Notes: generated by a model from the sequence alone, not told the origin. A stretch of 64,000 bases of DNA from JANJUO01 sp942492935 (GCA_942492935.1 OW818654.1:1612001-1676000), one strand, 5' to 3'; numbered from the stretch's first letter, positions 1-10,947 are shown. A program made the numbers and translations.

Positions 1-3000
1 ACAGTTTATTATTGGCGAGTATTAGCGGCTGACTTTGCAGACACAACTGAATTTTCAGGAACTTGGCAATTTACTACAAAGCAGAATTTAACTATTACAG
101 TTTTGGCAACTCCAGCAAATAATTCTACAAATCAGAAAACAAATTTAGCATTAAATTGGAATGATGTAAATTATGCAGAGAAATACAGATTACAAGTTTC
201 AACTTTAAGCAATTTCAGTACATTATTAAAAGATGAATGGCTTGTTGATAGCGAGTATGATTTATCAAATTTGAGTTATAACACTACTTATTATTGGCGA
301 GTATTGGCAGTTGACTTTTCTGATACAACAGCATTTTCAGGTACATGGCAATTTACTACAAAGCAGAATTTAACTATTCCAGTTTTGGCAACTCCAGCAA
401 ATAATGCTACAAATCAAAAAACTTATTTGACATTGAATTGGAATGATGTAAATTTTGCTGAAAAATACAGATTACAAGTTTCAACTTCAAGTAATTTTAG
501 TACATTATTAAAAGATGAATGGCTTATAAATAGCAATTATTATCTTACAAATTTGAGTTACAATACTACTTATTATTGGCGAGTGTTGGCAGCTGACTTT
601 TCTGATACAACAGCATTTTCAGGTACATGGCAATTCACAACAAAGCAGAATTTAACGGTTCCAGTTCTTACAAGTCCAACAAATAATGCTACAAATCAAA
701 AAGTAAATTTGGCATTGAATTGGAATGATGTGAATTTTGCTGAAAAATATAGATTACAAGTAAGTACAGAAAGTAATTTCAGTACATTATTAAAAGATGA
801 ATGGCTTGTTAATAGCGATTATAATCTCACAAATTTGAGTTACAATACTGTTTATTATTGGCGAGTATTGGCAGTTGACTTTTCTGATACAACTGCATTT
901 TCAGGTACATGGCAATTCACAACTAAGCAGAATTTAACAGTTCCTGTTCTTGTAACTCCAACAAACAATGCTACAAATCAAAAAACAAATTTGACATTGA
1001 ATTGGAATGATGTAAATTTTGCTGAAAAATACAGATTACAAGTTTCAACTTCAAATATTTTCAGTACATTGTTAAAAGATGAATGGTTAGAAAGTAGCGA
1101 GTATGATTTATCAAATTTGAGTTACAACACAGTTTATTATTGGCGAGTATTGGCAGTTGACTTTGCCGATACAACGGCATTTTCTTCAATTTGGCAATTC
1201 ACAACTAAGCAGAATTTAACAGTTCCTGTTCTTGTAACTCCAACAAACAATGCTACAAATCAAAAAACAAATTTAACATTGAATTGGAATGATGTAAATT
1301 TTGCTGAAAAATATAGATTACAAGTTTCGACTACAAATAATTTTACTACTTTATTAAAAGATGAATGGCTTATAAATAGCGATTATAATCTCACAAATTT
1401 GAGTTACAATACTGTTTATTATTGGCGAGTATTGGCAGCTGACTTTGCCGATACATCGGCATTTTCAGGAACTTGGCAATTCACAACTAAGCAGAATTTA
1501 ACTGTTCCAGTTTTAGCGAGTCCGTCAAACAATGCTACGAATCAAAAGACGAATTTGACGTTAAATTGGAATGATGTAAATTTTGCAGAGAAATATAGAT
1601 TACATGTTTCAACTTCAAATACTTTTGCCACATTGTTAACAGATGAGTGGTTAGATAATAGCGACTATAATCTCTCAAATTTGAGTTATAATACTACTAA
1701 CTATTGGCGAGTTCTTGCAGCTGATTTTGCCGATACAACTGTATTTTCAGGCACTTGGCAATTTACAACTAAGCAGAATTTAACGGTTCCAGTTCTTACA
1801 AGTCCAACAAATAATGCTACAAATCAAAAAGTAAATTTGGCATTGAATTGGAATGATGTGAATTTTGCTGAAAAATATAGATTACAAGTAAGTACAGAAA
1901 GTAATTTCAGTACATTATTAAAAGATGAATGGCTTGTTAATAGTGAGTATCATTTGACAAATTTGAGTTACAATACCGTTTACCATTGGCGAGTATTGGC
2001 AGCTGACTTTGCAGACACAACTGAATTTTCAGGAACTTGGCAATTTACTACAAAGCAGAATTTAACTATTCCAGTTTTGGCAACTCCAGCAAATAATTCT
2101 ACAAATCAGAAAACAAATTTAACATTGAATTGGAATGATGTAAATTTTGCTGAAAAATACAGATTACAAGTTTCAACTTTAAGTAATTTCAGTACATTAT
2201 TAAAAGATGAATGGCTTGTTAATAGTGATTATAATCTAACCAATTTGAGTTATAATACAACATATTATTGGCGAGTATTGGCAGCAGACTTTGCCGATAC
2301 AACTGCATTTTCAGGTACATGGCAATTTACTACAAAGCAAAATTTAACTGTTCCAGTTTTAGCAAGTCCGTCAAACAATGCTACAAATCAAAAAGTCAAT
2401 TTAACATTGAATTGGGATGATGTCAATTTTGCTGAAAAATATAGATTACAAGTTTCAACTTCAAGTAATTTTAGTACATTATTAAAAGATGAATGGCTTA
2501 TAAATAGCAATTATTATCTTACAAATTTGAGTTACAATACTACTTATTATTGGCGAGTGTTGGCAGCTGACTTTTCTGATACAACTGCATTTTCAGGTAC
2601 ATGGCAATTCACAACAAAGCAGAATTTAACGGTTCCAGTTCTTACAAGTCCAACAAATAATGCTACAAATCAAAAAGTAAATTTGGCATTGAATTGGAAT
2701 GATGTGAATTTTGCTGAAAAATATAGATTACAAGTAAGTACAGAAAGAAATTTCAGTACATTATTAAAAGATGAATGGCTTGTTAATAGTGAGTATAATT
2801 TGACAAATTTGAGTTACAATACCGTTTACCATTGGCGAGTATTGGCAGCTGACTTTGCAGACACAACTGAATTTTCAGGAACTTGGCAATTTACTACAAA
2901 GCAGAATTTAACTATTCCAGTTTTGGCAACTCCAGCAAATAATTCTACAAATCAGAAAACAAATTTAACATTGAATTGGAATGATGTAAATTTTGCTGAA

Positions 3001-6000
3001 AAATACAGATTACAAGTTTCAACTTTAAGTAATTTCAGTACATTATTAAAAGATGAATGGCTTGTTAATAGTGATTATAATCTAACCAATTTGAGTTATA
3101 ATACAACATATTATTGGCGAGTATTGGCAGCAGACTTTGCCGATACAACTGCATTTTCAGGTACATGGCAATTTACTACAAAGCAAAATTTAACTGTTCC
3201 AGTTTTAGCAAGTCCGTCAAACAATGCTACAAATCAAAAAGTCAATTTAACATTGAATTGGGATGATGTCAATTTTGCTGAAAAATACAGATTACAAGTT
3301 TCAACCTCTAATACATTTGTCACTTTATTAAAAGATGAATGGCTTGTAAATAGTGAGTATAATCTCACAAATTTGAGTTACAATACTACTTATTATTGGC
3401 GAGTTTTGACAGCAGATTTTGCTGATACAACTGCATTTTCTGCTACTTGGCAATTTAATACAAAGCAGAATTTAACTGTACCAGTTTTAGCAACTCCAAC
3501 AAATAATGCAACAAATCAAAAAACTAATTTGACATTGAATTGGGATGATGTAAATTTTGCTGAAAAATACAGATTACAAGTTTCAACTTTAAGTAATTTC
3601 AGTACATTATTAAAAGATGAATGGTTAGTAAATAGTGAGTATAATATTACAAATTTAAGTTATAATACTACTTATTATTGGCGAGTGTTGGCAGCTGACT
3701 TTTCTGATACAACAGCATTTTCAGGTACATGGCAATTCACAACTAAGCAGAATTTAACAGTACCTGTTCTTGCAAGTCCGTCAAATAATGCTACAAATCA
3801 AAAAACAAATTTAACTTTAAATTGGAATCATGTAAATTTTGCTGAAAAATACAGTTTACAAGTTTCAACTTCTAATAATTTCAGTACTTTATTAGAAGAT
3901 GAATGGCTTGAAAATAGCGATTATAATCTTATAAATTTGAGTTACAATACTACTTATTATTGGCGAGTATTGGGAGCTGACTTTGCTGATACAACAGCAT
4001 TTTCAGGTACTTGGCAATTTACTACTAAACAGAATTTAACAATTCCTGTCTTAGCATCTCCAGCAAATAATTCTACAAATCAGAAAACAAATTTGACATT
4101 GAATTGGAATGATGTAAATTTTGCTGAAAAATATAAATTACAAGTTTCAACTTTAAGTAATTTTAGTACATTATTAAAAGATGAATGGCTTGTTAATAAT
4201 GAGTATAATCTTACAAATTTGAGTTACAATACTACTTATTATTGGCGGGTATTGGCAGCAGACTTTGCTGATACAACTGCATTTTCAGGTACATGGCAAT
4301 TTACTACAAAGCAGAATTTAACAATTCCTGTTTTAGCATCTCCAGCAAATAATACTACAAATCAAAAAACAAATTTGACATTGAATTGGAATGATGTAAA
4401 TTTTGCTGAAAAATACAGATTGCAAGTTTCAACTTCAAATACTTTTACCACTTTACTAAAAGATGAATGGTTAGAAAATAGTGAGCATAATCTCACAAAT
4501 TTGAGTTATAATACAACTTATTATTGGCGAGTGTTGGCAGCTGACTTTTCTGATACAACAGCATTTTCAGGTACATGGCAATTCACAACTAAGCAGAATT
4601 TAACAGTACCTGTTCTTGCAAGTCCGTCAAATAATGCTACAAATCAAAAAACAAATTTAACTTTAAATTGGAATCATGTAAATTTTGCTGAAAAATATAG
4701 ATTGCAAGTTTCACCTTTAAGTAATTTCAGTACATTATTAAAAGACGAGTGGTTAGTAAATAGTGAATATAATCTTACAAATTTGAATTATAATACTACT
4801 TATTATTGGCGAGTATTGGCAGCTGATTTTGCCGACACAACCGAATTTTCAGGTATTTGGCAATTTACTACTAAGCAGAATTTAACTGTTCCAGTTTTAG
4901 CAATTCCAACAAATAATGCTACAAATCAGAAAACAAATTTGACTTTAAATTGGAATGATGTAAATTTTGCTGAAAAATACAGATTACAAGTTTCAACTTC
5001 TAATAATTTCAGTACTTTATTAGAAGATGAATGGTTAGTAAATAGTGAGTATAATATTACAAATTTGAGTTATAATACTACTTATTATTGGCGAGTATTA
5101 GCAGCTGACTTTGCTGATACAACTGCATTCTCAGGAACTTGGCAATTCACCACAAAACAGAATTTAACTGTTCCAGTTTTGACACTTCCGACAAATAATT
5201 CTACAAATCAGAAAACCAATTTAACATTGAATTGGGACGATGTGAATTTTGTTGAAAAATACAGATTACAAGTTTCAACTTTAAGTAATTTCAGTACATT
5301 ATTAAAAGATGAATGGTTAGTAAATAGTGAGTATAATATTACAAATTTGAGTTATAATACTACTTATTATTGGCGAGTATTAGCAGCTGACTTTGCTGAT
5401 ACAACTGCATTCTCAGGAACTTGGCAATTTACAACTAAGCAGAATTTAACAGTTCCTGTTCTTGTAACTCCAACAAACAATGCTACAAATCAAAAAACAA
5501 ATTTAACATTGAATTGGAATGATGTAAATTTTGCTGAAAAATACAGATTACAAGTTTCAACTTCAAGTAATTTTAGTACATTATTAAAAGATGAATGGCT
5601 TATAAATAGCGATTATTATCTTACAAATTTGAGTTACTATACTACTTATTATTGGCGAGTGTTGGCAGCTGACTTTGCCGATACATCGGCATTTTCAGGA
5701 ACTTGGCAATTCACAACTAAGCAGAATTTAACTGTTCCAGTTTTAGCGAGTCCGTCAAACAATGCTACGAATCAAAAGACGAATTTGACGTTAAATTGGA
5801 ATGATGTAAATTTTGCAGAGAAATATAGATTACAAGTTTCAACTTCTAATACTTTTGCCACTTTGTTAACAGATGAGTGGTTAGTTAATAGCGAGTATGA
5901 TTTAACAAATTTGAGTTATAACACTACTTATTATTGGCGAGTATTAGCGGCTGACTTTTCTGATACAACAGCATTTTCAGGTACATGGCAATTCACAACA

Positions 6001-9000
6001 AAACAGAATTTAACTGTTCCAGTTCTTTCAAGTCCAGCAAATAATGCAACTAATCAAAAAACAAATTTGACATTGAATTGGAATGATGTGAATTTTGCTG
6101 AAAGTTACAGATTACAAGTATCAACTTCAAATACTTTTACTACATTATTAAAAGATGAATGGTTAGTTAATAGCGATTATAATCTCACAAATTTGAGTTA
6201 CAACACAGTTTATTATTGGCGAGTATTAGCAGTTGACTTTGCCGATACAACTGTATTTTCAGGCACTTGTCAATTTACAACTAAGCAGAATTTAACAGTA
6301 CCTGTTCTTGCAAGTCCGTCAAATAATGCTACGAATCAAAAGACGAATTTGACGTTAAATTGGAATGATGTAAATTTTGCAGAGAAATATAGATTACAAG
6401 TTTCAACTTTAAATACTTTCAGTACTTTATTAGTAGATGAATGGTTAGATAATAGTGAGTATAATCTCACAAATTTGAGTTACAATACTACTTATTATTG
6501 GAGAGTATTGGCAGCTGACTTTGCCGATACAACAGCATATTCAGGTACATGGCAATTCACAACAAAACAGAATTTAACTGTTCCAGTTCTTTCAAGTCCA
6601 GCAAATAATGCAACTAATCAAAAAACAAATTTGACATTGAATTGGAATGATGTGAATTTTGCAGAGAAATACAGATTACAAGTTTCAACTTCAAATACTT
6701 TCAGTACAATATTAAAAGATGAATGGTTAGTAAATAGTGAGTATGATTTAACAAATTTGAGTTATAACACTACTTATTATTGGCGAGTATTAGCGGCTGA
6801 CTTTGCTGATACAACTGTATTTTCAAGTATTTGGCAATTCACCACAAAACAGAATTTAAATATTCCTGTTCTTGCAACTCCAGCAAATAATTCTACAAAT
6901 CAAAAAGTTTATTTGACATTGAATTGGAATGATGTGAATTTTGCTGAAAAATACAGATTACAAGTTTCAAGTTTAAATTCTTTTGCCACACTGTTAAAAG
7001 ATGAATGGTTAGTAAATAGTGAGTATGATTTAACAAATTTGAGTTATAATACTACTTATTATTGGAGAATATTGGCGGCTGACTTTGCTGATACAACTGC
7101 ATTCTCAGGAACTTGGCAATTCACAACTAAGCTACGACCTACTGCTCCAACATTAATTTCAATTCAAAATAATGATGAGTACGTTTCACTAACCCCAAAG
7201 TTAATTTGGAATGAAATATTAAATGCCGAAAAATACCACCTACAATTAGCAAGTGATTTTGAATTTAATAACATTGTCAAAGATATAGATGATTTAAGTA
7301 TTAACCATTATTATTTTGATTTGGATTCATTAGAAAAATTAACTCAATATTATTGGCGTGTGAATGTAATTGTTGATGGCGATACAAGTAACTGGTCTCA
7401 AATTTGGAATTTTAAAACTGGTAATCAGAATGATTTGAATAAATTTGTGGTTACATTGTCGAGTGATAAAACAGATAATTGTAATGAATTTTGGATAGAA
7501 AATAATCAATTGCTTTATGTAACAACTACTTTCAATAATGATTGTGGTAATGAAGAAACCTGCAATTTTTTCAATGCAAATGATAAATTAATCTTAAATA
7601 AAGCAAGATTAGTTATTGATTTCGACAATTTTAGTTCAATGTTGGATTCAGTGAAAATATATTTGAAAAATAATTGTGGCAATGATTGTTCAAAAGTATT
7701 TTTGTATAATAATGACTTAATAATTGACGAAGAGACTGCAATAGAAAATGGTATTAAGAGTTTGACTTTAAAAAATAATAATTCAAGAGTTACAGATTTA
7801 ATTATTGCATCTTGCGGTGGAGATATATTTGAAATTGAATTATTTACAAGTGGGAAATATCCAAATAATTTGAGTGATGAATGGAATTATGATGATGAAT
7901 TTAGAAACTTTTCTTTAGTCAAAATTCCAAAAAATGTTGTTCATTCAATTAATGGTAGGAATTTTCAAGTTGGAGATGCTATTGGTGTATTTTATAATGA
8001 TAATGGTACTGACAAATGTGGAGGGTATTCAGAATGGAATGGGACTGATTTGAATATAATTGTATGGCAAGATAATCAAAATACATTAATCAAAGACGGT
8101 TTTGATTTAGAAGAAAAGTATATTATTAAGTTATGGGATAAAATTGAAGCTCAAACTTTACCAACAAAAATCAAATATGAGTATGGACCTTATTCCTTTG
8201 AAGTAAATGCAATTTCCGAATTATCGACAATTTATAGCTCTGATATTGTTCATAGGATTTCGTTGAATCAAGGTTGGAATTTAATATCTTCGTATATAAT
8301 TCCAATAAATCCAAGTATTAGCAAAGTTTTTGAAAATATTAAAGATGATGTTACAATTGTTAAAAATAGTATTGGTAAGATTTATATTCCATCTACAAAT
8401 ACAAACACAATTGTAAATTGGAATTACAAAGAAGCATATCAATTATATGCAAATAAATCAACAACACTAAAGATTTATGGAGAAGAAAATGAACCACAGA
8501 ATTCACAAATAGTTTTGAATAAGGGATGGTCATTTATTCCATATTTGAGGAAATTTGAAAAGAATATTACTTTATTGCTAAGTTCAATTGAAGAAAATAA
8601 TAATCTAACAATTGTAAAAAATAACAATGGAAATATTTACTTGCCAAACAGTATGAATACAATTGGAAATATGAAGCCGGGTCAAGGTTATCAAGCATAT
8701 CTTAAGAATCCTGATACATTGATATATTCTGCAAATTATGTAGAACGTACAAAGATTAATTATAATCATGATGTTTTTGAAGCTGAAATACTTAAAAATG
8801 AAGTGATTCCAACTGGCAAATCAATGGTTTTGAATTTGACAGTAATGAATAGTAAAAATAGTGATGAAATTGGTGTTTGGAACGAGAAAGGATTATTGGT
8901 TGGGAGTTCAAAAATAATTAATTCAAAAGCAATAATTACAATTTGGGGTTATGATGAATTTACAAATCAATTGTCAACCGCAGCAGAAAATGAGAAATTA

Positions 9001-9411
9001 ACATTAAAATTACTGACAAAAAATTCAAATCATTTAATTGAGATTAATCCTGAAATTATTTATAGTATGCTTGATGAACAGTTAAAACCATTAATATTTA
9101 ATGAAAATGAGGTTTTGGTTATTCATACTGGAATTAATGAATTGAGAAAAAATTTAGATATAATTTACATTTATCCAAATCCTGCAAGTGATCTATTGAA
9201 TATTGAATTATTTTTAAATGAAAATGCTTATTGTGAATTGGGTATATATGATTTAATTGGTCAAAAAATTAGTACAATAGCCGAAGCTAATTTTAACTCC
9301 GGAACAATTAAATATGATGTTAATATAAAAGAAATTCAGAATGGAACATATAATATCAAATTAAGAATCAATGATAAGGTATTCAATAAACAATTTGTAA
9401 TTATAAAGTAA
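1..9411 (+). CDS. Giant FN3-repeat surface protein with T9SS sorting domain (5' partial)
   Basis: The frame is open from base 1, and the first 34 codons are the tail of another repeat unit, so the start lies outside the window; the TTG at 103 falls inside the repeat and is not a credible start. About 3,136 residues are visible. Twenty-five complete 94-residue units follow, each with a WND.NFAEKYRLQVS core and a YYWRVLA...W.FTT strand pattern typical of fibronectin-III-like modules, then one diverged unit (about 7140-7425). The C-terminal part has two paired modules of the kind seen in T9SS proteins (LNQGWNLISS and LNKGWSFIPY, each followed by a gYq motif), and ends with a type A sorting domain (IYPNPASDLLNIE ... 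NGTYNIKL). Inferred role: a long extracellular stalk or adhesin exported by T9SS. The ligand cannot be read from sequence. The same FN3 type recurs in the protein at 46526-50236. Confidence 0.9.
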   Translation, partial: TVYYWRVLAADFADTTEFSGTWQFTTKQNLTITVLATPANNSTNQKTNLALNWNDVNYAEKYRLQVSTLSNFSTLLKDEWLVDSEYDLSNLSYNTTYYWRVLAVDFSDTTAFSGTWQFTTKQNLTIPVLATPANNATNQKTYLTLNWNDVNFAEKYRLQVSTSSNFSTLLKDEWLINSNYYLTNLSYNTTYYWRVLAADFSDTTAFSGTWQFTTKQNLTVPVLTSPTNNATNQKVNLALNWNDVNFAEKYRLQVSTESNFSTLLKDEWLVNSDYNLTNLSYNTVYYWRVLAVDFSDTTAFSGTWQFTTKQNLTVPVLVTPTNNATNQKTNLTLNWNDVNFAEKYRLQVSTSNIFSTLLKDEWLESSEYDLSNLSYNTVYYWRVLAVDFADTTAFSSIWQFTTKQNLTVPVLVTPTNNATNQKTNLTLNWNDVNFAEKYRLQVSTTNNFTTLLKDEWLINSDYNLTNLSYNTVYYWRVLAADFADTSAFSGTWQFTTKQNLTVPVLASPSNNATNQKTNLTLNWNDVNFAEKYRLHVSTSNTFATLLTDEWLDNSDYNLSNLSYNTTNYWRVLAADFADTTVFSGTWQFTTKQNLTVPVLTSPTNNATNQKVNLALNWNDVNFAEKYRLQVSTESNFSTLLKDEWLVNSEYHLTNLSYNTVYHWRVLAADFADTTEFSGTWQFTTKQNLTIPVLATPANNSTNQKTNLTLNWNDVNFAEKYRLQVSTLSNFSTLLKDEWLVNSDYNLTNLSYNTTYYWRVLAADFADTTAFSGTWQFTTKQNLTVPVLASPSNNATNQKVNLTLNWDDVNFAEKYRLQVSTSSNFSTLLKDEWLINSNYYLTNLSYNTTYYWRVLAADFSDTTAFSGTWQFTTKQNLTVPVLTSPTNNATNQKVNLALNWNDVNFAEKYRLQVSTERNFSTLLKDEWLVNSEYNLTNLSYNTVYHWRVLAADFADTTEFSGTWQFTTKQNLTIPVLATPANNSTNQKTNLTLNWNDVNFAEKYRLQVSTLSNFSTLLKDEWLVNSDYNLTNLSYNTTYYWRVLAADFADTTAFSGTWQFTTKQNLTVPVLASPSNNATNQKVNLTLNWDDVNFAEKYRLQVSTSNTFVTLLKDEWLVNSEYNLTNLSYNTTYYWRVLTADFADTTAFSATWQFNTKQNLTVPVLATPTNNATNQKTNLTLNWDDVNFAEKYRLQVSTLSNFSTLLKDEWLVNSEYNITNLSYNTTYYWRVLAADFSDTTAFSGTWQFTTKQNLTVPVLASPSNNATNQKTNLTLNWNHVNFAEKYSLQVSTSNNFSTLLEDEWLENSDYNLINLSYNTTYYWRVLGADFADTTAFSGTWQFTTKQNLTIPVLASPANNSTNQKTNLTLNWNDVNFAEKYKLQVSTLSNFSTLLKDEWLVNNEYNLTNLSYNTTYYWRVLAADFADTTAFSGTWQFTTKQNLTIPVLASPANNTTNQKTNLTLNWNDVNFAEKYRLQVSTSNTFTTLLKDEWLENSEHNLTNLSYNTTYYWRVLAADFSDTTAFSGTWQFTTKQNLTVPVLASPSNNATNQKTNLTLNWNHVNFAEKYRLQVSPLSNFSTLLKDEWLVNSEYNLTNLNYNTTYYWRVLAADFADTTEFSGIWQFTTKQNLTVPVLAIPTNNATNQKTNLTLNWNDVNFAEKYRLQVSTSNNFSTLLEDEWLVNSEYNITNLSYNTTYYWRVLAADFADTTAFSGTWQFTTKQNLTVPVLTLPTNNSTNQKTNLTLNWDDVNFVEKYRLQVSTLSNFSTLLKDEWLVNSEYNITNLSYNTTYYWRVLAADFADTTAFSGTWQFTTKQNLTVPVLVTPTNNATNQKTNLTLNWNDVNFAEKYRLQVSTSSNFSTLLKDEWLINSDYYLTNLSYYTTYYWRVLAADFADTSAFSGTWQFTTKQNLTVPVLASPSNNATNQKTNLTLNWNDVNFAEKYRLQVSTSNTFATLLTDEWLVNSEYDLTNLSYNTTYYWRVLAADFSDTTAFSGTWQFTTKQNLTVPVLSSPANNATNQKTNLTLNWNDVNFAESYRLQVSTSNTFTTLLKDEWLVNSDYNLTNLSYNTVYYWRVLAVDFADTTVFSGTCQFTTKQNLTVPVLASPSNNATNQKTNLTLNWNDVNFAEKYRLQVSTLNTFSTLLVDEWLDNSEYNLTNLSYNTTYYWRVLAADFADTTAYSGTWQFTTKQNLTVPVLSSPANNATNQKTNLTLNWNDVNFAEKYRLQVSTSNTFSTILKDEWLVNSEYDLTNLSYNTTYYWRVLAADFADTTVFSSIWQFTTKQNLNIPVLATPANNSTNQKVYLTLNWNDVNFAEKYRLQVSSLNSFATLLKDEWLVNSEYDLTNLSYNTTYYWRILAADFADTTAFSGTWQFTTKLRPTAPTLISIQNNDEYVSLTPKLIWNEILNAEKYHLQLASDFEFNNIVKDIDDLSINHYYFDLDSLEKLTQYYWRVNVIVDGDTSNWSQIWNFKTGNQNDLNKFVVTLSSDKTDNCNEFWIENNQLLYVTTTFNNDCGNEETCNFFNANDKLILNKARLVIDFDNFSSMLDSVKIYLKNNCGNDCSKVFLYNNDLIIDEETAIENGIKSLTLKNNNSRVTDLIIASCGGDIFEIELFTSGKYPNNLSDEWNYDDEFRNFSLVKIPKNVVHSINGRNFQVGDAIGVFYNDNGTDKCGGYSEWNGTDLNIIVWQDNQNTLIKDGFDLEEKYIIKLWDKIEAQTLPTKIKYEYGPYSFEVNAISELSTIYSSDIVHRISLNQGWNLISSYIIPINPSISKVFENIKDDVTIVKNSIGKIYIPSTNTNTIVNWNYKEAYQLYANKSTTLKIYGEENEPQNSQIVLNKGWSFIPYLRKFEKNITLLLSSIEENNNLTIVKNNNGNIYLPNSMNTIGNMKPGQGYQAYLKNPDTLIYSANYVERTKINYNHDVFEAEILKNEVIPTGKSMVLNLTVMNSKNSDEIGVWNEKGLLVGSSKIINSKAIITIWGYDEFTNQLSTAAENEKLTLKLLTKNSNHLIEINPEIIYSMLDEQLKPLIFNENEVLVIHTGINELRKNLDIIYIYPNPASDLLNIELFLNENAYCELGIYDLIGQKISTIAEANFNSGTIKYDVNIKEIQNGTYNIKLRINDKVFNKQFVIIK
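106..7155 (+). repeat. 25 tandem 282-bp coding repeats
   Basis: The period is exactly 282 bp (94 codons): TATTGGCGAG recurs near 10, 292 and onwards at that spacing. Units are nearly identical at DNA level, including silent sites, which points to recent expansion or gene conversion. Unit openings fall into classes (ATPANNSTNQK, ASPSNNATNQK, TSPTNNATNQK, VTPTNNATNQK), so units are shuffled rather than uniform. Confidence 0.95.
1795..3486 (+). repeat. Higher-order duplication, three units (846 bp) repeated twice
   Basis: The TSPTNN / ATPANNS / ASPSNN trio at about 1795-2640 is followed directly by a second such trio at 2641-3486. The stretch starting at 1801 matches that at 2647 with only scattered substitutions. 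A second 846-bp correspondence links the segment ending at 3780 with the one ending at 4626. Expansion has therefore also occurred in blocks of three units. Confidence 0.85.
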
Positions 9412-9446
9412 ATTTTCAAATCAAGATATTGTGAAAAAAATATTTA

Positions 9447-9485
9447 AACCAAAGTGCTTAATAAAATAAATAAAGCACTTTGGTT
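9447..9485. terminator. Bidirectional terminator hairpin
   Basis: A perfect 13-bp stem, AACCAAAGTGCTT / AAGCACTTTGGTT, with a 13-nt AT loop. It sits between the convergent ends of the FN3 giant (stop 9411) and the PEBP gene (stop 9504). The U-tract is weak on both strands. Confidence 0.65.
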
Positions 9486-9503
9486 AGTTAATTTTGAAGT
9501 TAA

Positions 9504-10133
9504 TTATTTTTTCAATAAATCTACATTCAAGGTATAAGTGCCAACGTATTCTGCACTATCTAATATATGTCCTTGAATGGCACTAAGTAAATCAGCACCA
9601 GTAAAGTTACCAGTTAAATTTACAGTATCAATATCTAATGCATAAACAGTAAAATAATAATGATGAATTCTCTCATCGTTACAAGGAGGGCAAGGTCCAT
9701 CATAACCACCGTAATAACCTTTCATATTGTCATCATTTGCAAACCAATTTGTATAATCATTAATGCCTCTTGTTCCATATTCAGTTTTTCCTACCCCTTT
9801 TCCTCTTTCTGTAACACCGCTTGAATCTGCTCCATCTGGAATTTCTGTAATACTCACCGGAATATCAGCAAGAACCCAATGATAAAAATCGCATCTTGGA
9901 AAATCAACTGAGATAGTTTTTCCTTCTACATTAACAAGTTCACCACTTGCAGGTACATCTTTATCAACGCAAATTAAAGCAAAAGACTTTGTCGATTCGG
10001 GAAATGAATCCCATTGAATTTGAGGATTTCGATTGTGTCCAAAGGTAATGCCACCTTCAGTACACGGCACACAAAAACCATTTTTATGGCTAATTCTGTC
10101 ACCATTTGGAAAAGAACCAATTTTAATATTCAT
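9504..10133 (-). CDS. YbhB/YbcL family (PEBP-like) protein
   Basis: 209 residues. It carries the phosphatidylethanolamine-binding / Raf kinase inhibitor-like signatures of the bacterial YbhB/YbcL family: the FALICVDKDVPAS strand, the DFYHWVLADIP segment and the YYGGYDGPCPP anion-pocket loop followed by HHYYFTVYALD. No signal peptide is visible, so it is probably cytoplasmic. Members bind small anionic ligands; their physiological role in bacteria is poorly defined. It is the last gene of the minus-strand cluster, 32 bp after the ABC ATPase, so co-transcription is likely. Family confidence is high; function is open. Confidence 0.9.
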   Translation of the reverse strand: MNIKIGSFPNGDRISHKNGFCVPCTEGGITFGHNRNPQIQWDSFPESTKSFALICVDKDVPASGELVNVEGKTISVDFPRCDFYHWVLADIPVSITEIPDGADSSGVTERGKGVGKTEYGTRGINDYTNWFANDDNMKGYYGGYDGPCPPCNDERIHHYYFTVYALDIDTVNLTGNFTGADLLSAIQGHILDSAEYVGTYTLNVDLLKK

Positions 10134-10165
10134 TAAAACAACTCCAAAAAATTTGTAAACACTAT

Positions 10166-10876
10166 TTATTTTTTATATTTTTCATCAATAATTTTTCCAT
10201 CACCCATAATTATTATTCTATCAGCTATTTGTGCAACATCATTGCTATGGGTAGCTACAATAATACTAAGTTCGAATTGTTTTCTTAATGTTTCAAGTAA
10301 ATTCAAGACTTGATGTGTGTTTGTCGAATCAAGGTTCCCTGTAGGTTCGTCAGCAATAAGTAAAGCAGGTTTATTTATTAAAGCTCTTGCAATTGCAATT
10401 CTTTGTTGTTCACCACCTGAAAGTTCAGATGGTTTGTGATTTGCTCTGTGGCTCATACCAACAAGTTCTATTAATCTATTTGCTTCATTTGTTGCAATTT
10501 TTCTATTTTGTTTATTAATTAAAGCTGGCATTAAAACATTTTCTAATGCAGTAAATTCTGGTAATAAATGATGAAATTGAAATACAAAACCAATATATTT
10601 ATTTCTGATTTTGGATATTTCAGTATCATTCAGTTTGTTTATTTCAAATTCTTCATTGTCTGGCTTAAAAATAATACTACCAGAATCTGGTTTATCCAAA
10701 GAGCCAAGTAAATAGAGTAATGTACTTTTGCCAACGCCAGATGGTCCCATAATAGCTGTAAATTCATTTTTTTTGAATGTGGCATTGAGATTGAAAAGAA
10801 CATTTGTTATTGCTTGACCTTTGATAGCAAATGCTTTGCTAATATCACTTATTTGTATTATTAAATTTTTATTCAT
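10166..10876 (-). CDS. lolD: ABC transporter ATP-binding protein, LolD/MacB type
   Basis: 236 residues, a full-length single ATPase domain. Walker A is GPSGVGKSTLL (about residues 44-54), the signature is LSGGEQQRIAIARAL, Walker B is LLIADEPTGNLD, and the H-switch is the ATH of VATHSNDVA. The GSLDKPDSG stretch and overall length are typical of the LolD/MacB/FtsE group, which powers lipoprotein release or efflux with a FtsX/LolC-like permease. No permease gene is adjacent, so the partner must be encoded elsewhere and the exact substrate is uncertain. It lies between pgeF (71 bp upstream) and the PEBP gene. Confidence 0.87.
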   Translation of the reverse strand: MNKNLIIQISDISKAFAIKGQAITNVLFNLNATFKKNEFTAIMGPSGVGKSTLLYLLGSLDKPDSGSIIFKPDNEEFEINKLNDTEISKIRNKYIGFVFQFHHLLPEFTALENVLMPALINKQNRKIATNEANRLIELVGMSHRANHKPSELSGGEQQRIAIARALINKPALLIADEPTGNLDSTNTHQVLNLLETLRKQFELSIIVATHSNDVAQIADRIIIMGDGKIIDEKYKK

Positions 10877-10947
10877 TAATATAAAAAAATAAAATAGACG
10901 AATGTTTGAAACTCTATTGTAAAAGATTTGTTAACTACTTAGCTGTT

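Noticed and set aside
103..105. TTG as the start codon of the giant FN3 protein
   Set aside because: The reading frame is open from base 1 and encodes the preceding part of a repeat unit, so the gene begins before the window.
106..7155. CRISPR-like array
   Set aside because: The 282-bp period is in frame and fully coding with no short repeat/unique spacer alternation.
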